Positions 51,675 to 60,850 of a DNA stretch of 64,000 nt are shown here, piece after piece; the first letter of the stretch is position 1; each line of letters starts with the position of its first letter. Source of the stretch: Stappia indica. Its GTDB lineage: Bacteria > Pseudomonadota > Alphaproteobacteria > Rhizobiales > Stappiaceae. Under the pieces are notes generated by a model. That model was not told where the DNA came from, searched no databases, and worked only from the letters and a program-made list of their open reading frames with translations. The stretch is from assembly GCF_020177335.1 (NCBI RefSeq), contig NZ_JAIVMG010000009.1, forward strand, positions 124,001 through 188,000, written 5' to 3'. A program made the position numbers and the translations under genes.

Positions 51675-52003
51675 CGCGTAAGCTCCCCCATTTCGAGCAG
51701 CCCATCCTTCTACGCGATATGTTAATCAAAGGTGCAAAGCGCGAAAGTTCCTACGAAAACTTGCAACCCCACACCATCAAGGCGATCTCAACTCACTTAA
51801 CATTGAGGAATATCATCACAATTAAAGATCTATACTTATGAGAAAAATGCAATCTATGGGATATAAAGCTACCGTAGCGGCAGATTTGAGGTGAGCGGTC
51901 TTCCTTGCGCCCATGAAAAAACCGCCCGGGGCGGTCGCCCCGGGCGGCTTGCCGTCTATGTCCCCATCCGCGCAAAACCCGGACAGGGCTGTCTTTTCAA
52001 GTC
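51675..52003. other. Intergenic region with A+T-rich promoter stretch
   Basis: 329 nt without a gene. The A+T-rich segment at about 51720-51860 should carry the promoter of the secreted sensor/chemoreceptor pair. The terminator of the amidohydrolase gene occupies 51916-51947. No further structure was recognised. Confidence 0.5.
51916..51947 (-). terminator. Rho-independent terminator of the amidohydrolase gene
   Basis: Inverted repeat CCGCCCGGGGCG (51922-51933) and CGCCCCGGGCGG (51936-51947), followed on the minus strand by TTTTTT (51921-51916), 57 nt past the amidohydrolase stop. Confidence 0.8.
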
Positions 52004-53893
52004 TTATCGCGCGGCCATTCCGTTGCGGGCAAGCCCCTCCGACAAGGCGCTGTAGTAGACATCCGGCCCATGCGCGTGGCCACCAGCCTCTTCGACCTCG
52101 GCGGAGGCGTGGCGCAGGAAGTTGCCGAACGCATCACTGCCGGACGAGCCTGGCCGCAACTGCAGGGAGCCCCGCTTCTCTTCCGGCTTGTAGGTGAAGA
52201 TCGTCTCCCCCTCCTTGATGGTCTCCACCACCTTGAGACTGTCGAGGGTTTCCGGATCCACTGCCGTCGGGTCCTTGGACAGCACCACCAGATCGGCGGT
52301 CTTGCCAACCTCGATCGAGCCCTTTCCAGCTTCTTCGAAATGCTGGTAGGCCGGCCAGATGGTCATCGCCTTCAGCGCCGTCATCACATCGACCCGCTGA
52401 TCCGGGCCGAGAATATCGCCCGACCGGGTCCGCCGGGTCACCGTCGCATCGAGGATGCGCATGGAATCGGGGAAGGCCACCGGTGCGTCATGATGCGAGG
52501 AGAACATCATGCCGCGCTCGCGCACCCAGCCGGTCGGCGAGATGTTTTCCGCATTGACCGGACCGACGGTCCGGTCCCGGTGCCAGTCGCCCCAGTAGAA
52601 GGTGTGCATCGGAAACAGCGACGGGAACATGTCGAGTTCATCCACCGCCGCGACCTGATCCTTGCGCAGGAACTGACCATGGATCAGCACCGGCCGCCGG
52701 TCGGCGCGGCCGTATTTCTCCGTCGCGGTCTTCACCGCGGCCAGCAGCATGTCCGACGCCCCCTCGCCATTGGAATGGGTGAGGATCTGGATGTTGTTGG
52801 CAAAGGCCCAGTCGATCGCGTCGAACACCTCGTCGGTGGTGGCCGCCGCATAGCCCGCGTAGTCCGCCCGGTAGGTCGAGGGCGGATTGTAGTAGGGCCG
52901 ATCGCGCAGCGCGGTGAACCCTTGCGGCGAACCGTCGATGGTCAGCTTCGCACCGCCCACACGGAAGCGGTTGGTGTAGGAGGCGGAGACATTCTTGGCG
53001 ATGAAGTCCTTGTCGACCAGCGCATCCGGATAGGTCACCACGTCGATCTTGATGCGACCGGCATCGGCCGCCGCCTTCATCAGACGGGCCACGGCCGGCG
53101 TCGAGCGCCCTTCCTGACCAGTGGTGTAGCCGTAGCTCGTCAGAAGTTCGGTACCGGCAACGAACAGCTCCTGCGCGCCTTCCTTGTCGAGATCGCTGAG
53201 CTGCTTGAGCGCTGCGCCGAAGAACGCGGCCTCTTCCAGAACCCCGTTCGGCTCGTTCGAGCCTTCCTCACGGCGGATCACGCCACCGGTCGGATTCGGG
53301 GTCTCGGCGGTGATCCCGGCCAGTTCCAGCGCCTTGGAGTTCATCACGCCCAGATGCCCGGACTGATGCATCACCATGACCGGAACCTCGGTCGAGACCT
53401 TATCGAGATCCTCACGGGTCGGGTGGCGCTGCTCGGCAAGCTGCGCATCGTCGTAGCCGAAGCCGAGGATGGTGCCGAGCCGCTTGGCCCGGTCCGGATA
53501 GGTCTTGGCCCATTCGCTGAGCGTCGCCTGCAGAGCGGGAATATCGTTGACCTTGCCATCGGGCGCCGGCTGAATGTTGGCGGCCACCGCCTGAATGCCA
53601 ATCATGAAGGCATGACCATGGGCATCGACGAAGCCGGGCAACATGGCCTTGCCCTTCAGGTCGATCAGCGTTGTCCCCTTGCCCTTGAACTTCATCACCT
53701 CCTCGGCCGTGCCGACAGCCAGGATGACGCCATCCTTTTCCGCCACCGCCTCGGCTCTGGGCGCCTGGTCATTCATGGTCAGAACCGGGCCGCCCGACCA
53801 GATCCGGTCGGCGATTTCCTCGGCAGCAAACGCCGGGAATGCGCTGAGCCCGGCGGCAATCACCGCAAGGCATGAAATGGACATTCGCGTCAA
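52004..53893 (-). CDS. Periplasmic amidohydrolase, YtcJ/amidohydrolase_3 family
   Basis: 629 aa if the TTG at 53893 is used, because AAGGAG lies seven bases before it; the ATG three codons later has the site too far away. Signal peptide ends near FAA. The metal-binding opening GFVDAHGHAF is near residue 85, then VMHQSGHLGVMNS, ILTHSNGEGASD, PVLIHGQF and FSSHHDAPV, as in the YtcJ-like branch of metal-dependent amidohydrolases (N-substituted amide or formamide hydrolysis). The physiological substrate is unknown. It is divergent from the Cache-cyclase gene across 293 nt. Confidence 0.88.
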   Translation of the reverse strand: MTRMSISCLAVIAAGLSAFPAFAAEEIADRIWSGGPVLTMNDQAPRAEAVAEKDGVILAVGTAEEVMKFKGKGTTLIDLKGKAMLPGFVDAHGHAFMIGIQAVAANIQPAPDGKVNDIPALQATLSEWAKTYPDRAKRLGTILGFGYDDAQLAEQRHPTREDLDKVSTEVPVMVMHQSGHLGVMNSKALELAGITAETPNPTGGVIRREEGSNEPNGVLEEAAFFGAALKQLSDLDKEGAQELFVAGTELLTSYGYTTGQEGRSTPAVARLMKAAADAGRIKIDVVTYPDALVDKDFIAKNVSASYTNRFRVGGAKLTIDGSPQGFTALRDRPYYNPPSTYRADYAGYAAATTDEVFDAIDWAFANNIQILTHSNGEGASDMLLAAVKTATEKYGRADRRPVLIHGQFLRKDQVAAVDELDMFPSLFPMHTFYWGDWHRDRTVGPVNAENISPTGWVRERGMMFSSHHDAPVAFPDSMRILDATVTRRTRSGDILGPDQRVDVMTALKAMTIWPAYQHFEEAGKGSIEVGKTADLVVLSKDPTAVDPETLDSLKVVETIKEGETIFTYKPEEKRGSLQLRPGSSGSDAFGNFLRHASAEVEEAGGHAHGPDVYYSALSEGLARNGMAAR

Positions 53894-54186
53894 GATGGTC
53901 TCCTTAACTTCTGCACCCCACACCGAAGACAGGCACCACAAAAACCGCCGCCCGGATTCGGCACGCTGGACCGATCCTGCGCCGCCAATGCTTTCATCAT
54001 TATGAAGCTTCAGACGAACAAACAGGGGCCGGCAACCGATAGCTGTGAACACCGACCGCCGTTCCCTTCCCTTGAAAGGATGTGCTAGAAAAATCAGACG
54101 CCTGCCTGGAAAGGCACCCTCAGGGCGGATGGGGACGCGATGGATCGAGTTCCGCCGGATGCTCAACCGGAGCTGGTGAAAAGGCC

Positions 54187-56199
54187 ATGGAAGCCGCCAA
54201 GAAAACCGCATTTCGCAAACCCAGCTGGAGCTGTTCGCTGAGGTCCCTGCTCGGCATTGTGATGATCTCGCTGATCATTATTCTCTCCGGCGTGCTGATT
54301 TCCCTCGACTATCACCGCACCCGCAAGGCCGAGCTGATCGCCGCGGAGCAGGCGATGGGCGCCTTTTCCGAAAGGCTCGCCGATCGGCTCAGCGCCCTCT
54401 CCGCCGACACGGTGGCACCGATCGAGCTCATCGCCCAGACCGAGAACGCCTTCCTCGTCCCCCCGCCCGGACGCATGAGCGACAAGATCGCTGTCCTGCG
54501 GGTTGCCATGGCACGCTCGCCGCAGATCGACGGCCTTTATGCCGGCTATCCCGATGGCAGCTTCGTCCATGCGGTCAGCCTGCGCGACGCCGGCTGGCGG
54601 GAGGCGCTTGCCGCGCCGGAAAAGGCGGCGCTCGCAATCCGCACCATCGAAGCCGGACCGGAAGACAGCCGGCTCGCCTATGTCACCTTCCTCGATGCCA
54701 ACGGCACGATCATTGGTCGCCGCCCCTTCGACGCGGACGCCTATGACCCACGTGCGCGCCCCTGGTACCAACAGGCCAGGGCGCAAGGAGGACGCACGAT
54801 CTCGGTCGGCCCCTACCAGATGGCGACCACCCGTGCCCATGGCATGACCGTCGCCCGCGCCCACCAGAATGCGGATGGCATCGTCATAGGTGCGGACATC
54901 ATCCTTGGCACCGTCACCAACTTCCTCGCCGCCGGGCGCCTGACCGAACACACCAACGCCTTCATCCTCGATGACGGTCTGGAGATCGCCATTCACGCCG
55001 GCCCGGGCTCCTTGCGCCTGGCGAGCGCCCTGCCGGACAAAACGGCCAATGGCTGGTCCGCCAAGGTGTTGGCGCCGCTGGTCGAGGCTGCCGGACCGAC
55101 AGACGCCGCACCGCGCGTTCGCCCCGCCCGCATCTACCGGGTCGAGGACGAACCGTTCCTCGTCACCGTCGGACCGGAAATCTCCAGTGTCCTGCTCAAA
55201 GATCACCGCATTGTCGTCGCCGCCCCGCTCGATGAACTGCTTGCCAGCGCCAACCGCGACCTTCTGCACGGGGTGCTGATCTCCATCGCGGTGGTGATCG
55301 CGGCCATCCTGTTCGCCCTCGCGCTGGCGCGCTGGATCTCCCGCTCCCTGCAAATCCTCACCCTCGGCGCACACCGGATGCAGAGCCTCGACTTCTCCCA
55401 ACCGATCGACGCCACCTCGCGAGTCACCGAGATTTCCACCCTGGGCGGCGCCATCAACCGGGCGCAGGACGCGATCTTCACCTTCGCCCTTTATGTGCCC
55501 AAGGAGTTCGTGCGCAAGGGCATCGAGGCCGGCTATTTCAAGGGGCGCTCGGCTCGCCGGCAGGAGGTGACGGCGATGTTCTCCGACATCTATGACTTCA
55601 CCACCATCAGCGAGAACCACTCCCCCGAAGAGGTGGTCGAAATGCTGTCGGGCTATTTCGACGTGTTCGACGCCGCCGTCAGCGCCCATGGCGGCACCAT
55701 CATCCAGTTCCTCGGCGATTCCGTCTATGCCATGTGGAACGCCCCGCTCGCCGACGAGGAACATGCGCTGCATGCCTGCCTCTGCGTGCTCGACATCGAG
55801 CAGCGGCTGGTCGCGTTCAACGCCGAGCAGCGCCGCAAGGGGCTGCCGGAGTTCCGTACCCGCTACGGCATCCACTCCGGTCCGGCGGTCGTCGGCAGCG
55901 TCGGCGCCACCGAACGCCTGCAATACACGGCGATGGGCGACACCATCAACGTCGCCTCGCGCCTGGAAGGAACCAACAAGGTGTTCGGCACCTCAGCCCT
56001 TACCAGCGCGGCGGTGGTGAAGCGCTGCGGCAGCGCGATCCGCTTCCGCCCTCTGGGCAGCACCCAGGTGAAGGGCCGGGTCGAACCGCTGGAGGTGTTC
56101 GAACTCGTTGGCGAGGCCGAAGACGGCGCAACGTCAGGGCCAGAGGCGGGAACGAAGGCCACCGCTGCTCCGGATCAAAAGGCTGCTCACCCGGGTTGA
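54187..56199 (+). CDS. Membrane Cache-HAMP class III adenylate/guanylate cyclase
   Basis: 670 aa from ATG 54187; a start at 54082 would add 35 residues without signal-like character. TM at about 18-40, periplasmic double-Cache sensor about 45-355 (YDPRARPWYQQA is the Cache signature), TM about 362-382, HAMP-like linker, cyclase domain about 458-640. Metal-binding Asp residues are in FSDIYDF (467) and LGDSVYAMWN (511), and GDTINVASRLE supports nucleotide binding, so it looks active. It should convert a periplasmic small-molecule signal into cAMP. Confidence 0.92.
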   Translation: MEAAKKTAFRKPSWSCSLRSLLGIVMISLIIILSGVLISLDYHRTRKAELIAAEQAMGAFSERLADRLSALSADTVAPIELIAQTENAFLVPPPGRMSDKIAVLRVAMARSPQIDGLYAGYPDGSFVHAVSLRDAGWREALAAPEKAALAIRTIEAGPEDSRLAYVTFLDANGTIIGRRPFDADAYDPRARPWYQQARAQGGRTISVGPYQMATTRAHGMTVARAHQNADGIVIGADIILGTVTNFLAAGRLTEHTNAFILDDGLEIAIHAGPGSLRLASALPDKTANGWSAKVLAPLVEAAGPTDAAPRVRPARIYRVEDEPFLVTVGPEISSVLLKDHRIVVAAPLDELLASANRDLLHGVLISIAVVIAAILFALALARWISRSLQILTLGAHRMQSLDFSQPIDATSRVTEISTLGGAINRAQDAIFTFALYVPKEFVRKGIEAGYFKGRSARRQEVTAMFSDIYDFTTISENHSPEEVVEMLSGYFDVFDAAVSAHGGTIIQFLGDSVYAMWNAPLADEEHALHACLCVLDIEQRLVAFNAEQRRKGLPEFRTRYGIHSGPAVVGSVGATERLQYTAMGDTINVASRLEGTNKVFGTSALTSAAVVKRCGSAIRFRPLGSTQVKGRVEPLEVFELVGEAEDGATSGPEAGTKATAAPDQKAAHPG

Positions 56200-56226
56200 C
56201 CGGCTCTACCGCCCGCCTCGCGCTAG

Positions 56227-56664
56227 TCAGTCGGCCTTGTCCCACAGCGGAGCGGGTGCCGCTTCGACACATGGCACGGAACGGGATCGGTAGAGCCGCT
56301 GCAAGGTGCCGATCATGTCCTGGAACGACTTGTCGAATTCCACACACGTCTTGTCCGTTGGCCGCAGATAGGTCGAGCGCCCCTTTCGCTCGCTCGTCAG
56401 GAAGCCCGCGTTTTCCAGCTCCCGCACCTTGCGGTGGACGGTGGACAGCGGCAGGTCGAGCACACCGGCCAGCGCCGAGAGATCATAAAGCCGCCGCTGG
56501 TTTTCTCCGACGATCACCGTGCGGATGATCAGCGCATCGAGCGGCCCGCCCCACATGCCGGTCTCGATGGCATAGAACCGGTTCAGGCACTCGATGATCT
56601 GCGTTTGCACGATGCGGCGAAGGTCCTCCTCGACCCCTTCCGGGAATTTTTGCCGGATATTCAT
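56227..56664 (-). CDS. Winged-helix (MarR-like) transcriptional regulator
   Basis: 145 aa from ATG 56664 (MNIRQKFPEGVEEDL). The HTH/wing is readable as LSALAGVLDLPLSTVHRKVRELENAGFLTSERKGRSTYLRPT, residues about 60-105, with helical arms on both sides. Divergent from the SQR-like operon across 235 nt, which carries a palindrome at 56800-56816, so it probably controls that operon. No cysteine-based sulfur sensor motif is obvious beyond single cysteines. Confidence 0.82.
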   Translation of the reverse strand: MNIRQKFPEGVEEDLRRIVQTQIIECLNRFYAIETGMWGGPLDALIIRTVIVGENQRRLYDLSALAGVLDLPLSTVHRKVRELENAGFLTSERKGRSTYLRPTDKTCVEFDKSFQDMIGTLQRLYRSRSVPCVEAAPAPLWDKAD

Positions 56665-56799
56665 TGGCGCAGCCGCTGCATGTCTTTCCCCTCCCCCACG
56701 CTTCGCGCAGACCTTGTCATTTTGCCCAAGGGTACCGGCTCCTTTCCAGAATGGGAACATCCAAAGCTCAGGGCGTTATGTCGCATGCTATTGGAAACA

Positions 56800-56816
56800 T
56801 GGAGCGAAATGCTCCA
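56800..56816. promoter_or_regulatory. Candidate operator before the SQR-like operon
   Basis: Inverted repeat TGGAGC (56800-56805), 5-nt spacer, GCTCCA (56811-56816), lying 84 bp before the SQR-like start and 136 bp before the divergent regulator start. A plausible binding site for the winged-helix protein. Confidence 0.35.
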
Positions 56817-56899
56817 CGGCGAATGACCTCACTGTCCCATGGCCAACGATAAAGGCACGCCAAAGGCACCGGGAACGGCGCGAGGCGGAGGAGAAAAGC

Positions 56900-58090
56900 A
56901 TGACGAAACACATACTTGTAGTTGGCGGCGGCATCGGCGGAACGATGACCGCGAACAGCATCGTTGCCAAGCTCTACCCGGAGATTTCCCGGGGCGAGGT
57001 CAAGGTCAGCATGCTGTCGGATTCCCCCTGGCACTACTACAAGCCGGCCTTCATGTATGTGGCCTTCGACATGTTCTTCGAGGGCGAGCTGCGGCGCAAG
57101 CAACGCACGTTGCTGCGCCCGGAGATCGATTTCAACGTCGACAAGGTGGTGGAATTCGACTTCGCCGGCTCGCGGGTCAAGACCGCCAGCGGCAAGACCG
57201 TCGGCTATGACTACATCGTCGTATCGACCGGCTGCCTGCCCGCCCCCGAGCGCATTCCCGGCCTCAAGGAAGCGGGTGACTACTTCTACCAGTACGACCC
57301 GGCACGGCAGCTTGCGGAGAAGCTGCGCAACTTCGAGAAGGGCCGGATCTTCATCACCGTGAACTTCCCGAAGACGCCGAACGTGCCGCACCAGTGCGGC
57401 ATCGCGCCGATGGAAACCACGCTGATGGTCGACGAGTATCTGCGCCGCAAGGGCGTGCGCGATCAGGTCGAGATCGTCTACACCTACCCGACCGTCTCCC
57501 AGCTCCTGCGCAACTGCCTGTTCCTGCAGCAGGAGGTCTGCGAGGTGCTGCCGCCGGTCTTCGAGAGCAAGGGCATCAAGTATCAGCGCGGCTTCACCCT
57601 GGACTCCGTCGATCCGGGCAAGAAGATCGCCATCTCGGAAGAGGGCAAGGAAGAGGAATTCGACATCCTCATGTGCACCCCGCCGATCCGCGCCGTCGAT
57701 GCAGTGATCGAAAGCGGCATCTCCGAAGCGCCGAACAACGAAGGCTGGCTTCCCACCGACCGGCAGACCCTGCAGCTCGAAGGCCACCCCAACGCCTACA
57801 TCATGGGCGACACGGTCGACCTGCCGATCAGCAAGGCCGGCGGCTCCTGTCACAACCAGTGCCCGGTGATCGCCAACAACATCGCCGGCGATCTGCGCCT
57901 CGGCCGCACGGTCGATGCCTATGACGGCCGCGTCCAGGCGGTCGCCCAGATGGGCCTCGAGCTGGGTATGCCGCTCTGGTACGACTACGACGAGGATGTG
58001 CATCCGACCCCGCCGACCAAGGTCGGGGGACTGCTTCGCAAGGCATTCAATAGAGGAATCTACTGGTCCGTCGCTCGCGGCATCATCTGA
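56900..58090 (+). CDS. Sulfide:quinone oxidoreductase-like flavoprotein
   Basis: 396 aa. FAD motif ILVVGGGIGGTMTANSI at the N-terminus, second dinucleotide-type segment around residues 150-200, and YIMGDTVDLPISKAGGSCHNQCPVIANNI closing the FAD site. Cys166 (PHQCGIAP) and Cys317 (GSCHNQC) sit where SQR-family enzymes carry the redox-active pair. The C-terminal end is amphipathic (LLRKAFNRGIYWSV), suiting membrane attachment. A GGAGGAG site precedes the ATG. It may oxidise sulfide or another thiol and pass electrons to quinone; true SQR activity is not proven. Confidence 0.85.
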   Translation: MTKHILVVGGGIGGTMTANSIVAKLYPEISRGEVKVSMLSDSPWHYYKPAFMYVAFDMFFEGELRRKQRTLLRPEIDFNVDKVVEFDFAGSRVKTASGKTVGYDYIVVSTGCLPAPERIPGLKEAGDYFYQYDPARQLAEKLRNFEKGRIFITVNFPKTPNVPHQCGIAPMETTLMVDEYLRRKGVRDQVEIVYTYPTVSQLLRNCLFLQQEVCEVLPPVFESKGIKYQRGFTLDSVDPGKKIAISEEGKEEEFDILMCTPPIRAVDAVIESGISEAPNNEGWLPTDRQTLQLEGHPNAYIMGDTVDLPISKAGGSCHNQCPVIANNIAGDLRLGRTVDAYDGRVQAVAQMGLELGMPLWYDYDEDVHPTPPTKVGGLLRKAFNRGIYWSVARGII

Positions 58091-58132
58091 TTTCGGCACG
58101 GATCACCGACAACCTCTGGGAAGGAAACACCA

Positions 58133-58573
58133 ATGAGCACATCCACCACTGACATGCCCGAAGCCGCCGCCGCCGAACCGCTGGTGGAGCGCATCGCGCA
58201 AACCTCCGCCCTGATGGACGAAGCGACCGAAAAGGGTCTTGCGGACCTTCTGGAAAAGGTCGCCCCGCTGCTTCAGGCCGGCCGGTTCCACAACGTGATC
58301 GACCTTCTGTCGCTCGCCTCGGATGCGGTCGACATGGCCGATGACGCCATGATCCAGAAGCTGATGAAGGCCTATGAGGAAGGCATCGGCGCGGCCTGGT
58401 CGCTCAGCAATGCCGCCCGCTTTGCCCAGGCGGAGGCCGCCACCTTGCCGGTGCCGACCCTGTTCGGCCTGCTGCGCGCGGCCGGCGACGAGGACGTGCG
58501 CCGCGGCCTGCATTTCGCGCTGCGCTTCCTCGCCGTGCTCGGCAGCCGGATGAAGGACGACGGCGAAGCATGA
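58133..58573 (+). CDS. DUF1641 protein
   Basis: 146 aa, soluble and helical. Characteristic DUF1641 text: GLADLLEKVAPLLQAGRFHNVIDLLSLASDAVDMADDAMIQKLM, followed by PTLFGLLRAAGDEDVRRGLHFALRFLAVLG. These proteins recur beside SQR-like flavoproteins and some dehydrogenases; their role is unknown. It overlaps the next gene by four bases and lies 42 nt after the flavoprotein gene. Confidence 0.88.
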   Translation: MSTSTTDMPEAAAAEPLVERIAQTSALMDEATEKGLADLLEKVAPLLQAGRFHNVIDLLSLASDAVDMADDAMIQKLMKAYEEGIGAAWSLSNAARFAQAEAATLPVPTLFGLLRAAGDEDVRRGLHFALRFLAVLGSRMKDDGEA

Positions 58574-59013
58574 CCGGCGACGCGGACCTTGCCGCACTCT
58601 ATCAGGACAGGGTGCGGCACTGGGCCGCCAGGGTACGCAACGACCGTCGACTTTCGCTTGCGGACCTCACCGTCACGAAGAAAAGCCCGATCTGCGGCAG
58701 CGCCCTGACCCTCGATGTCAGGGCGCAAGGCCGGACGATCCAGGAACTGGGCTACCGGGTGCGCGCCTGCACCCTGGGCATGGCCTCGGCGGCGGTGGTG
58801 GTTGCCACCGCCCCGGGGCGGCCGGTGGAAGAGACCCTTGCCGCCGGACAGAGGCTGCGTGCGCTGCTGGCCGGCGAGGACGCCTGCTTCCCGCCCCCCT
58901 GGGAGGCGCTGGAGATGTTCATGGCCGCCCGCGACTTCCCGACCCGGCACAGCTCGATCCTGTTGCCGTTCGAGGCGCTGGCGGAGGCCTTCAGCGCCCC
59001 CACGCCCGCCTGA
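58570..59013 (+). CDS. IscU/NifU-like Fe-S scaffold homologue lacking the third cysteine
   Basis: 147 aa. The first ligand loop is present as KKSPICGSALTLDV and the second as VRACTLGMASAAVV. The place of the third IscU cysteine (HCSxLAxxA in the family) reads RHSSILLPFEAL, with Ser instead of Cys. It may hold a cluster differently, carry sulfur, or be a partner-specific variant for the flavoprotein and DUF1641 protein upstream, to which it is translationally coupled (ATGA overlap). Confidence 0.8.
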   Translation: MTGDADLAALYQDRVRHWAARVRNDRRLSLADLTVTKKSPICGSALTLDVRAQGRTIQELGYRVRACTLGMASAAVVVATAPGRPVEETLAAGQRLRALLAGEDACFPPPWEALEMFMAARDFPTRHSSILLPFEALAEAFSAPTPA

Positions 59014-59036
59014 GACGCCGCCCCCGACACGCCGCC

Positions 59037-59840
59037 TCAGGCGGCCTTTTCCCGGATACCCGCCGGATTGCCCTTCACCGCGCCGGCCCGCAGATCATGC
59101 GGATCGAGCCGGCGGATCACCGCCAGATCCTCCGCCGTCGGCGTCGCCGTCTCATGCAGATCCGGCGCCCGCAACAGCTCAAAACCGGTGTTCGCGTCCA
59201 CCTCCTCGAAACTCACGCCCGGATGCAGCGAGAGCACGCGCGGCGCATGGTCCGGTCCGCCGAAATCCATCACGCAGAGCGGCGTGATGACCAGGCCGAT
59301 CCGGATTTCCGGTCGCCGCGCCCCTTCCGGCCAGAGCCGGTCGTTGAAGCCAGCGCTGCACACCACATCCACCTCCCCCGGCACGAAGGTGCGCCGGTCG
59401 TGGCTCGTCACCAGCATGGAGTTGCGGTGGTTGATGCTGTTGCCGGGAAAGCCGCGCACGCCGAGCATCTGCACCTTGGGCTTTTGAAAGTCGCCAAGAC
59501 AGGAAATGTTGGCCTGGGCAAACCGGTCGATCTGCACCGGCGTCACCATGGCGTGCCGGCGGCCGGACCAGAGGCATTCGAACACCCGTCCATAGGGAAA
59601 CCAGCCGGAATGACCGGGCCGGTCCTCCGGCGCGCAGCCAAGCGGCACCGGCTCCTCCACGGCGAAGGCCTCGCCATCGGTCAACAGCAACCGGTCGTTC
59701 AGGTTGAGTTTGGCGAGGCCCGCGGCGAGCCGGGGCAATGTGCCGATGCCGTTCGCCATCACCTCGCCATCGTCGGCAAAGGCCCGGGCGGCGGCGGTGA
59801 TCATCAGTTCGGCAAGGGTGAAAGTCTCAGCGTGGATCAT
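59037..59840 (-). CDS. ipdB: Steroid-ring hydrolase IpdAB, beta subunit (CoA-transferase fold)
   Basis: 267 aa. CoA-transferase-like beta subunit with FADDGEVMANGIGTLPRLAAGLAKL at the start, LGVRGFPGNSINHRNSMLV and VMDFGGPDHAPRVLSLHPGVSFEEV. Text and partner match IpdB, which with IpdA hydrolyses the last steroid ring (COCHEA-CoA) rather than transferring CoA. It follows ipdA by 9 nt and is the last gene of the operon, converging with the Fe-S scaffold gene. Confidence 0.82.
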   Translation of the reverse strand: MIHAETFTLAELMITAAARAFADDGEVMANGIGTLPRLAAGLAKLNLNDRLLLTDGEAFAVEEPVPLGCAPEDRPGHSGWFPYGRVFECLWSGRRHAMVTPVQIDRFAQANISCLGDFQKPKVQMLGVRGFPGNSINHRNSMLVTSHDRRTFVPGEVDVVCSAGFNDRLWPEGARRPEIRIGLVITPLCVMDFGGPDHAPRVLSLHPGVSFEEVDANTGFELLRAPDLHETATPTAEDLAVIRRLDPHDLRAGAVKGNPAGIREKAA

Positions 59841-59849
59841 GACGGCACC

Positions 59850-60728
59850 TCACAGATTGGGGATCGACAGGTTGCGGATCGCCTCGGCGCCGCCCACCCG
59901 GTCCAGATAGCCCGGCTCGTCCGTGCCAACGTAATCCCGCATGTAGGCGTCCCAGCCCCCCTCCTGGCGCGCCCCATCGCAATAGGCCTTCAGATGCGCC
60001 ATGTCCCAGCCATAGGCGTCATGGGCGGTGGTGGGATGAGCGCCGAACGGCGCCGCCACCACGGTGTCCACCACGGAGCGGTCGAACAGGCTCTTTTGCG
60101 CCATGTGGGAATGGGTGAGGTCGAGCCGGTCGTGAACCTCTTCCGCCGACACGATCACCCGGCCGGCGGCACGGGCGATCAGATTGTCGAAATAGGGATC
60201 GCGCCCGTCGGTCTGCACATTGCCCCGCCGGTCGGCGCGGCTGACGTGGATCAGCGAAATGTCCGGCTTCAGCGCCGGCATCGCCACCAGCAGATCCTCC
60301 GCATCATAGGGAGAGGTAACGAGGCGCAGCTCCGGATTGTGCGTCAGCACATCGGTGCCAAGGCCAATGCGGGTCGGTGCGAAGGGCACCCCTTCAGCCG
60401 CCGCCCGGAGCCCAAGCAGGAACATGCCCTCGTCGAGTTCCATCACCTCGACCGCCCCGGCCTCCCGCGCCTTGCGGAAATAGGGTTCGAGCGGGATCCG
60501 GTCGAGGGAAACGAAGCCGTAGATCACCTTGCGCACCTTGCCGGCAGCGCAGAGCATGCCAACCTCCGGCCCGCCATAGGCGACCAGCGTCAGATCCTTC
60601 AGATCCGAGCGCAGGATCTCCCGCACCAAGGCCATCGGCTTGCGCCGCGCGCCCCAGCCGCCGACGCCGATCACCATCCCGTCATGCAGACTGCGGACGG
60701 CCTCGCGAAGACTTTTCTGTTTGTCCAT
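59850..60728 (-). CDS. ipdA: Steroid-ring hydrolase IpdAB, alpha subunit (CoA-transferase fold)
   Basis: 292 aa. Starts with SLHDGMVIGVGGWGARRKPMALVREIL, the opening of IpdA-type alpha subunits, followed by LVAYGGPEVGMLCAAGKVRKV, MELDEGMFLLGLRAAAEGVPF and HVSRADRRGNVQTDG. Together with IpdB it opens ring C of the steroid remnant in the HIP pathway. Neighbouring ipdF- and echA20-like genes support this over an ordinary 3-oxoacid CoA-transferase. Confidence 0.84.
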   Translation of the reverse strand: MDKQKSLREAVRSLHDGMVIGVGGWGARRKPMALVREILRSDLKDLTLVAYGGPEVGMLCAAGKVRKVIYGFVSLDRIPLEPYFRKAREAGAVEVMELDEGMFLLGLRAAAEGVPFAPTRIGLGTDVLTHNPELRLVTSPYDAEDLLVAMPALKPDISLIHVSRADRRGNVQTDGRDPYFDNLIARAAGRVIVSAEEVHDRLDLTHSHMAQKSLFDRSVVDTVVAAPFGAHPTTAHDAYGWDMAHLKAYCDGARQEGGWDAYMRDYVGTDEPGYLDRVGGAEAIRNLSIPNL

Positions 60729-60850
60729 GTGATGAACCCGTAATCGCTGTTGCCGTTCGGCAGAAAGGATTTCCGCCCACTCGCCATGAGCCTAGAGCGA
60801 CAGCCGGCCGCCCTCATCGTCCGACAGGACGACACCGGGCGGCAAATTTC

